Below, piece after piece: positions 58,430 to 64,000 of a stretch of 64,000 bases of DNA. The position numbers and the translations under genes are program-made. Under the pieces are notes generated by a model, which did not search any database, was not told the origin of the DNA, and saw only the letters and a program-made list of their open reading frames with translations. This DNA comes from UBA6054 sp964522095. GTDB taxonomy: Bacteria > Planctomycetota > Phycisphaerae > Phycisphaerales > UBA1924. Where the stretch lies: contig CAZFSO010000002.1 of assembly GCA_964522095.1 (NCBI GenBank), positions 1-64,000 of the forward strand. Direction: 5' to 3'. Position 1 is the stretch's first letter. The number at the start of each line of letters is the position of its first letter.

Positions 58430-59587
58430 TCAGCCGGGCAGGACGCCCCGGGCACGCCGCACGACCCCGGCCACGACGCCCGCCGCCTCGTCCGCGTCCT
58501 CCACGGTCGTGTCCCGGGACAGCGAGAACCGAACCGACCCGTGGGCGGACTCGGGCGCCACGCCCATCGCCAGCAGCACCGGCGAGGGGTCCAGGGAGCC
58601 GGACGAGCACGCGGCCCCCGCCGACGCGCACAGCCCGCGCTCCGAGAAGCCCATCAGCAGCGCCTCGGCCTCCAGCCGGGGGAAGGCGATGTTCGTCGTG
58701 TTCCACACGCGCTCGCAGGGGCCGTCCGGGTTGGGGTGGGCGCCGGCGCAGGCGTCCAGCACGGCCCGCTCGAAGCGGTCCCGCAGGGCGCTCTGGCGGG
58801 CGCGGGCGTCCGGGTCGGCCAGCCACGCCGCGGCCTGGTCGGCGGCCACCGCCGCGCCGAGGACGCCGGGCAGGTTCTCCGTCCCGCCGCGCCGTCCGAG
58901 TTCCTGGGAGCCCGGCACCACCGGGCGCAGGCGCACGCCCGGGCCCACGAACAGGCAGCCCACGCCCTTGGGCCCGTGGAACTTGTGGGGGCTGAAGGTC
59001 ATCAGGTCGATCGGGGGGGCGTCGGGCGCGCCCAGGTCGCAGGGCATCTTGCCGACCCACTGGGTCGCGTCGCAGTGGAACGGCACGCCCGCGGCCCGGC
59101 ATGCCTGCCCGATCGCGTGGACCGGGTGCACCACGCCGGTCTCGTTGTTGACCCACTGCACGCTGACCAGGGCGGCGTCGTCGAGCAGGCCGGGCAGCGC
59201 GGACGCGTCCGCCGAGCCGCAGGGGGTCAGCGGCAGGTGGCGCACCGTCACGCCCTCGGAGGCGAGTTGCTCGCACAGGTCGCGGACCGCGGCGTGCTCG
59301 ACCGCGGTGGTCACCACCGTGCGGCGCGTCGTCGCGCCGAGCACCCCCCGCACCGCCAGGTGGATCGACTCGGTGCCCGACCCGGTCAGCGTCAGGCGGC
59401 GGGGCAGGACCCCGACCAGCGCGGCCAGGCGGGCGCGGGCCAGTTCGAGGGCGTGGCGTGCGTCCTGGCCCGGGCGGTGGACGGAGGAGGGGTTGTGCCA
59501 CAGGTCCGTCATGCCGCGCATCACCGCGGCGCACACCTCGGGCGTGGGGCGGGTGGTGGCGTTGTTGTCCAGGTCGATCGTGCGCAT
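58430..59587 (-). CDS. Cysteine desulfurase (NifS/IscS family)
   Basis: A 385-residue PLP enzyme that moves sulfur from cysteine to acceptor proteins for Fe-S clusters or thio-cofactors. DNNATTRP opens it. HAAVRDLCEQLASEG, VQWVNNETGVVHPV and the Lys site SPHKFHGPKGVG (near residue 190) follow. RRGGTENLPGVLGAA and the catalytic Cys in CASAGAACSSGS complete the type. The loop length around the Cys is that of the NifS/IscS (type I) class. The neighbour is an HTH protein 22 bp away, so it may share its operon. Confidence 0.93.
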   Translation of the reverse strand: MRTIDLDNNATTRPTPEVCAAVMRGMTDLWHNPSSVHRPGQDARHALELARARLAALVGVLPRRLTLTGSGTESIHLAVRGVLGATTRRTVVTTAVEHAAVRDLCEQLASEGVTVRHLPLTPCGSADASALPGLLDDAALVSVQWVNNETGVVHPVHAIGQACRAAGVPFHCDATQWVGKMPCDLGAPDAPPIDLMTFSPHKFHGPKGVGCLFVGPGVRLRPVVPGSQELGRRGGTENLPGVLGAAVAADQAAAWLADPDARARQSALRDRFERAVLDACAGAHPNPDGPCERVWNTTNIAFPRLEAEALLMGFSERGLCASAGAACSSGSLDPSPVLLAMGVAPESAHGSVRFSLSRDTTVEDADEAAGVVAGVVRRARGVLPG

Positions 59588-59609
59588 GCCGGGCGGGTGC
59601 TCCGGCGGA

Positions 59610-60908
59610 TCATTGGGGCGTCCGGGCGTCGGCGGGCGGCTCGGTGGTGCGCAGGGTCATGGCGAACTGCGTGCCGTAGATGGGGTACTCGCTGAGCACC
59701 CGGTGCCCGCGGAGCAGGGAGCCGTCGAAGCCCAGGGTGGCGCACACGTGGGCCAGCAGGGCCCGGTACTGGGGCACGACGCTGGAGCCGAAGCGGTGCG
59801 AGCCGTGGCCGAGCGGCTCGACGGACTCGAGCAGGTCCATCTGGTCGATGTCGCGGGTCGGGTCGTTCACGTCGGCCTGCCCGCGGATGGTGGTGTCGTA
59901 GACGCGCAGGTCGGGCTGCTCGCCGGGGTAGAGGTCCTGGTGGATGAGCAGGTCGAACTGGCTGGTGCGCGCCGGGATGTTCACGTCGCTCGACGCCCAC
60001 GCCCGGCGGTTGCGGGACGCCGGCAGGTAGCGGGGGATCTCGGCCCGGTTGACCTCGCAGGTGACCAGGTTGACCGCCGTGCCCGACCCGAACCCCGGCT
60101 CGTCGAGCAGGTAGTGCGTGGCCTCGCCGGCGATCTGGGCCTTGAGCCTGGGCACCGGGTCGGTCGAGAACTCGGCGACCACCGCGCCGTGCACCGAGTC
60201 GACCGGCTCGCCGTCCAGGTTGGTCGGGCGTCGCCCGTCGCGCCCCTCGACGCGGCGCTGGCTGGTGAAATGCACCGGCACGCCCGGGCGCAGGCGGTGC
60301 AGGCCGACCACGGCCTTGATCCACACGATGTCGATGTGGGCCGCGTCGTCGCTGGGCCAGAAGACCGCGGCCTCGGCGTAGACCTCGGCCTCGACGCCCT
60401 TCAACTGGCTCATCGCCCGGTAGGCCGCCTGCTTTCGACGCAACTCGAACTCGCGGCGCGCCTCGGGCACCCAGGCGCTGAGGATCGCTTCCAGCGCGCT
60501 GCGGTCGCCGATGTCGGTGCGGATCAGTTCCTCGAACCGGTCGACGGCCGCGTGGGCCTCGGCCAGCAGGTCGGGCGGCACGCCGTGCCGGGCGCTGGCC
60601 AGCAGCACGCGACGCAGCGGTTCCGGCCCCGGCGTGCGGTGGACCACCGCCATCGGGTCCGTCGAACGCAGCGCCTTGAGCAGGCGCGAGGCCAGCACCT
60701 TGTCCACGCCCAACTGGCCGGCCAGTTTCTGAGGCCCGGCCTCGGAGCCCGGCACCCGCTCGATCACCCGGCCCAGGCCCCGCAGCAGCGCGTCGCCCGC
60801 CTGGGTGATGCGCACCTCGATCGACTCCATCGGACGGGCCGGGACCTGCACCGGGGCGGGGGTGGCCGGGGGGGCCGGGGGGGTCGGGATGGGCGCGGGG
60901 TCGGTCAT
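59610..60908 (-). CDS. HTH-containing planctomycete protein of unknown function
   Basis: A 432-residue protein. A Pro-rich leader (about 1-25) is followed by an HTH (QKLAGQLGVDKVLASRLLKAL, near 65-85) of the IclR/GntR general shape. A helical region with many Arg and Glu residues follows, and the last ~200 residues have no family I know (DVNIPARTSQFDLLIHQDLYPGEQPDLRVYDTTIRG). It looks like a regulator with a large sensor domain. The gene precedes the cysteine desulfurase by 22 bp. The ATG at MTDPAP lies well after in-frame upstream sequence that is low-complexity. Confidence 0.6.
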   Translation of the reverse strand: MTDPAPIPTPPAPPATPAPVQVPARPMESIEVRITQAGDALLRGLGRVIERVPGSEAGPQKLAGQLGVDKVLASRLLKALRSTDPMAVVHRTPGPEPLRRVLLASARHGVPPDLLAEAHAAVDRFEELIRTDIGDRSALEAILSAWVPEARREFELRRKQAAYRAMSQLKGVEAEVYAEAAVFWPSDDAAHIDIVWIKAVVGLHRLRPGVPVHFTSQRRVEGRDGRRPTNLDGEPVDSVHGAVVAEFSTDPVPRLKAQIAGEATHYLLDEPGFGSGTAVNLVTCEVNRAEIPRYLPASRNRRAWASSDVNIPARTSQFDLLIHQDLYPGEQPDLRVYDTTIRGQADVNDPTRDIDQMDLLESVEPLGHGSHRFGSSVVPQYRALLAHVCATLGFDGSLLRGHRVLSEYPIYGTQFAMTLRTTEPPADARTPQ

Positions 60909-61035
60909 GCGGGTGGAACAGATTGGGGCACTCAATCCGGGGATGCCACCCCGCCCGCGTGACCCCCTGACGGGTGCATCATACCGGGTCCGCCCACGGG
61001 GCACAAGATTTCTGACCAGTTTCCGAGAAACTTCC

Positions 61036-61065
61036 TTGCAATCGCGTGGGGGGTTCTGGTACAAA
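61036..61065 (+). promoter_or_regulatory. Candidate sigma-70 promoter of the PEP-CTERM gene at 61117
   Basis: TTGCAA (61036-61041) and TACAAA (61060-61065) are 18 bases apart, 52 bp before the ATG. Confidence 0.6.
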
Positions 61066-61116
61066 GGGGGCGCAGGCCCCCCTCGGGGGCGGGCCACCAG
61101 CACAAGGAGAACAGAG

Positions 61117-61743
61117 ATGACGCGCACCCTCTGCATCGGTCTCGTCGCGGCGCTCGCGGGCGCGGGCCACGCCGACACCATCTTCACCACCGGCACGCCC
61201 GACCCGGGTTTCTTGGGCTACTACGGCTTCGACCTGTTCCCCGAACAGTCCGTCGCCATCGCCTTCACGCCCGACCAGGACTACCGGCTTGACGGGCTGG
61301 GCCTGTGGATGATGAGCAACGACTTTGCGAGCACGGGCGCGACCTACACGGTCTCGCTGCGCACCGACGCCGCGGGCGGCATGACCGTGCCCGGCGACGG
61401 CGTCGTCGAGTCCTGGACGGTCTCGACCGGCGCGGTCGGCTGGAACCCCGTGCTGGATTCGGTGGCCTCGCTGCTCAACCCGACGCTCAGCGCGGGCACG
61501 ACCTACTGGATCGTGGCCGAGTCCGACGAGCCGGCCCATTTCAACCCCGTCTGGGTCGCGTCCCAGCAGGCCGACCCGGTCTGGCACTCGGTCCAGAACA
61601 CCATGAACCCCGACGGCGCGTGGATCTCCGGCTGGGGCCAGGGCGTGCCCGGGCTGGTGGTCTCGGGCGTGGTCATCCCGGCGCCGGGCGCGGGCGCACT
61701 GCTCGCGCTGGGCCTTGGCGCCGGCCTGCGCCGCCGCCGCTGA
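61117..61743 (+). CDS. PEP-CTERM-anchored secreted protein (choice-of-anchor type)
   Basis: A 208-residue protein. Signal peptide MTRTLCIGLVAALAGAGHA. The mature part is beta-rich and resembles choice-of-anchor domains (GFLGYYGFDLFPEQSVAIAFTP; YRLDGLGLWMMSND; LSAGTTYWIVAESDEPAHFNPVW). The C-terminus VIPAPGAGALLALGLGAGLRRRR is the anchor. An AAGGAGA ribosome site precedes the ATG. A run of 13 C follows the stop, so termination is not evident. Confidence 0.83.
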   Translation: MTRTLCIGLVAALAGAGHADTIFTTGTPDPGFLGYYGFDLFPEQSVAIAFTPDQDYRLDGLGLWMMSNDFASTGATYTVSLRTDAAGGMTVPGDGVVESWTVSTGAVGWNPVLDSVASLLNPTLSAGTTYWIVAESDEPAHFNPVWVASQQADPVWHSVQNTMNPDGAWISGWGQGVPGLVVSGVVIPAPGAGALLALGLGAGLRRRR

Positions 61744-61752
61744 CGGTCGCCA

Positions 61753-61765
61753 CCCCCCCCCCCCC
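61753..61765. repeat. Poly-C tract (13 C)
   Basis: Thirteen consecutive C between two PEP-CTERM genes. Runs of this length are error-prone in sequencing and can be slippery in vivo. Confidence 0.9.
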
Positions 61766-61865
61766 GCCCCCGCGTCCGAGACGGCGCCGGGGCGCTTTGT
61801 TCCTCCCCGCGGCGACGCGCCGCACGTGCGAAGTCCTTTGTCCGTTCACAGAAGGAGAAGAAGAG

Positions 61866-62582
61866 ATGATGACCCGCACCCTCGCCTTTGCGCTGGCCGC
61901 CTGCGCCGCGCCCGCCGTCGCCGACCACACCACCACCTTCGACAACGGCACGGAGGGCTGGTCGATCTCGGGACGCGAGACGATCAACCCCTTCGGCGGC
62001 AACCCCGGCGCCAACCTGCACGGCCAACTGGTCGACGTCTTCGGCGCCGACATCCGCAACAACACCAACGGGGCCTTCCTCGGCGACCTGTCGCGCTACG
62101 GCCAGTTCGAACTGAGCATCGACATCCAGGTCAACTCCATCACCTACTTCGGCAGCGAGGTCCCGCGCGACCTGGTGGTCGAACTGCGCGACTACGACAA
62201 CGCCAACGGCTACCCGTGGACCAGCGTCTGGGTCAACCTCGGCACGCTCGAGGCCAACTCCGACCGCGGCGTCGACGGCTGGCAGACCTTCAGCGTCGTC
62301 ATCGACGACCCCTACGCCTCCGACCTGCCCGACGGCTGGGGCGGCTACGGCGACGAGGACCCCAACACCTACGAGCCCATCCTGCCCGAGGGCCGCACCT
62401 TCGCCAGCGTGATCCAGAGCGTCGACGAGATCGCCTTCACGACCTTCGTCCCCGGCTGGTTCTTCGGCTTCACCAACTTCGACATCCAGGTCGACAACAT
62501 CAGCATCCGCACCATCCCCGCGCCGTCCGCGGTGGCGCTGCTGGGCGCGGCCGGCCTGGTCGGCACCCGTCGCCGGCGCTGA
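61866..62582 (+). CDS. PEP-CTERM-anchored secreted protein
   Basis: A 238-residue protein with signal peptide MMTRTLAFALAACAAPAVA. The mature part (TTTFDNGTEGWSISGRETINPFGG; FELSIDIQVNSI; WQTFSVVIDDPYAS; FTNFDIQVDNISIRT) has a laminin-G/CBM-like beta sandwich look, a domain type common in PEP-CTERM proteins. The anchor is IPAPSAVALLGAAGLVGTRRRR. A GAAGGAGAAG ribosome site precedes tandem ATGs. A terminator follows. Confidence 0.83.
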   Translation: MMTRTLAFALAACAAPAVADHTTTFDNGTEGWSISGRETINPFGGNPGANLHGQLVDVFGADIRNNTNGAFLGDLSRYGQFELSIDIQVNSITYFGSEVPRDLVVELRDYDNANGYPWTSVWVNLGTLEANSDRGVDGWQTFSVVIDDPYASDLPDGWGGYGDEDPNTYEPILPEGRTFASVIQSVDEIAFTTFVPGWFFGFTNFDIQVDNISIRTIPAPSAVALLGAAGLVGTRRRR

Positions 62583-62606
62583 TCGAGCACGACCCACTCC
62601 GACCCC

Positions 62607-62640
62607 GACGCGGACGGTTGACGCCGTCCGCGTCTCTTTT
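62607..62640 (+). terminator. Intrinsic terminator after PEP-CTERM gene
   Basis: GACGCGGACGG-TTGACG-CCGTCCGCGTC is a perfect 11-bp stem followed by TCTTTT. Confidence 0.88.
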
Positions 62641-62695
62641 GCGCCGACCTGGTGGGGCGCGAGGACGAGCGGTCAACGCGATCGCGACGGTGAGC

Positions 62696-62959
62696 GGTTC
62701 AACGCAGAGAACGCTGAGGGCGCAGAGGGGCGCAGAGAGAGGAGATCTTGGTTTTTGGGGACTCAGGCGCACTGTGTGATGGATGACCCACTGTTCTCAT
62801 CCTCTGCGACTCTCTGCGCTTCTCAGCGTTCTCTGCGGTGAACCGTTGGACAGCACGCGCGCGAACGAGCAGAAACCCCGGGATTCGAGGGCTCGTCGCG
62901 GGCGTTGAATTGCTCTGTGCTTCTCTGTGCTTCTCTGTGCACTCGGTGTGCTCTGTGGC
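62696..62959. repeat. Inverted GCAGAG-type repeats and CTCTGTGCTT tandem repeats
   Basis: Most of the 391-bp region without genes (62583-62973). A 23-nt arm at 62696-62718 pairs with 62822-62844 with one mismatch. Both arms continue as degenerate GCAGAG / CTCTGC units (to 62743 and from 62800). A separate tandem repeat with a 10-bp period, close to TTCTCTGTGC, runs from 62911 to 62959, up to 15 bp from the permease stop. Confidence 0.85.
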
Positions 62960-62973
62960 AAGCCCGGCGCGGG

Positions 62974-64000
<1,027 letters not shown>

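Noticed and set aside
61753..61765. Poly-C tract as a phase-variation switch
   Set aside because: It lies between genes and after a stop codon, not in a reading frame or between -35 and -10 boxes. Any effect on expression is speculative.
62911..62959. Possible CRISPR or coding repeat in the CTCTGTGCTT array
   Set aside because: The repeat is a contiguous 10-bp period without unique spacers and is not in any conserved frame.

Overview
The window looks like a contig from a high-GC Phycisphaerae-type planctomycete. The evidence is six PEP-CTERM-type anchored proteins whose tails end in RRRR-like clusters, a subtilase carrying the paired 'ADIAEPFGEVD' acidic repeats common in that class, a HYExAFE-family protein, an S74-chaperone surface protein and a DUF3473 polysaccharide deacetylase. 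Three runs of exactly 100 N (10042-10141, 11444-11543, 20577-20676) show a scaffolded draft or metagenome assembly. Two of these gaps sit inside or between inverted repeats.

Layout. 1-4.3 kb: clpB (cut by the left edge), an apparently inactive EEP-fold protein, GDP-L-fucose synthase and a DUF4240 lipoprotein. 4.5-9.8 kb: an S74 surface protein, a DUF1450-like protein, two tandem PEP-CTERM paralogues, a DUF721 (DciA-like) protein and a choice-of-anchor-A protein. 9.8-14.9 kb: hairpin-rich intergenic DNA, a MalK/PotA-type ABC ATPase, a histidine kinase, a Nudix hydrolase and parB with two parS-like palindromes nearby. 15-21.7 kb: a candidate 6S-like RNA, then CapK-type ligase, gmd, an ALG10-like membrane glycosyltransferase, a methyltransferase and a DPPR-synthase-like prenyltransferase. 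21.9-26.6 kb: a large zinc metalloprotease and a second EEP protein.

26.1-37.3 kb is an exopolysaccharide locus. The leftward operon (32974 to 26117) has three hexapeptide acyltransferases, GT2, GT4, a polymerase-like membrane protein and a flippase, with every junction a 4-nt overlap. The rightward set has a pyruvyltransferase, GT4, a formyltransferase and a polysaccharide deacetylase. With gmd and fcl this suggests a fucose-containing, acetylated, pyruvylated and perhaps N-formylated polymer made by a Wzx/Wzy-like route. 37.3-38.7 kb: rnpA-yidD-tetR. 39.3-45.3 kb: a complete seven-gene Mrp/Mnh Na+/H+ antiporter operon.

45.3-64 kb: a class IV aminotransferase, mntR, a STAS protein, the subtilase, a UspA protein, a UbiA/MqnP-like prenyltransferase, a PEP-CTERM protein, a GbsR-like regulator, HYExAFE, an Mla-like lipid-transport set (MlaF, MlaD, a lipase-like hydrolase) without MlaE, a cysteine desulfurase beside an HTH protein, two more PEP-CTERM proteins and an SLC13-type permease cut by the right edge.

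Non-coding highlights are a 173-nt rod-shaped candidate RNA closed by a 21-bp perfect stem (15507-15679), a promoter-to-terminator candidate sRNA (8249 to 8056), and three loci of short-period repeats in inverted orientation (12.5, 36.4 and 62.7 kb). All assignments rest on reading motifs by eye; no database search was run.
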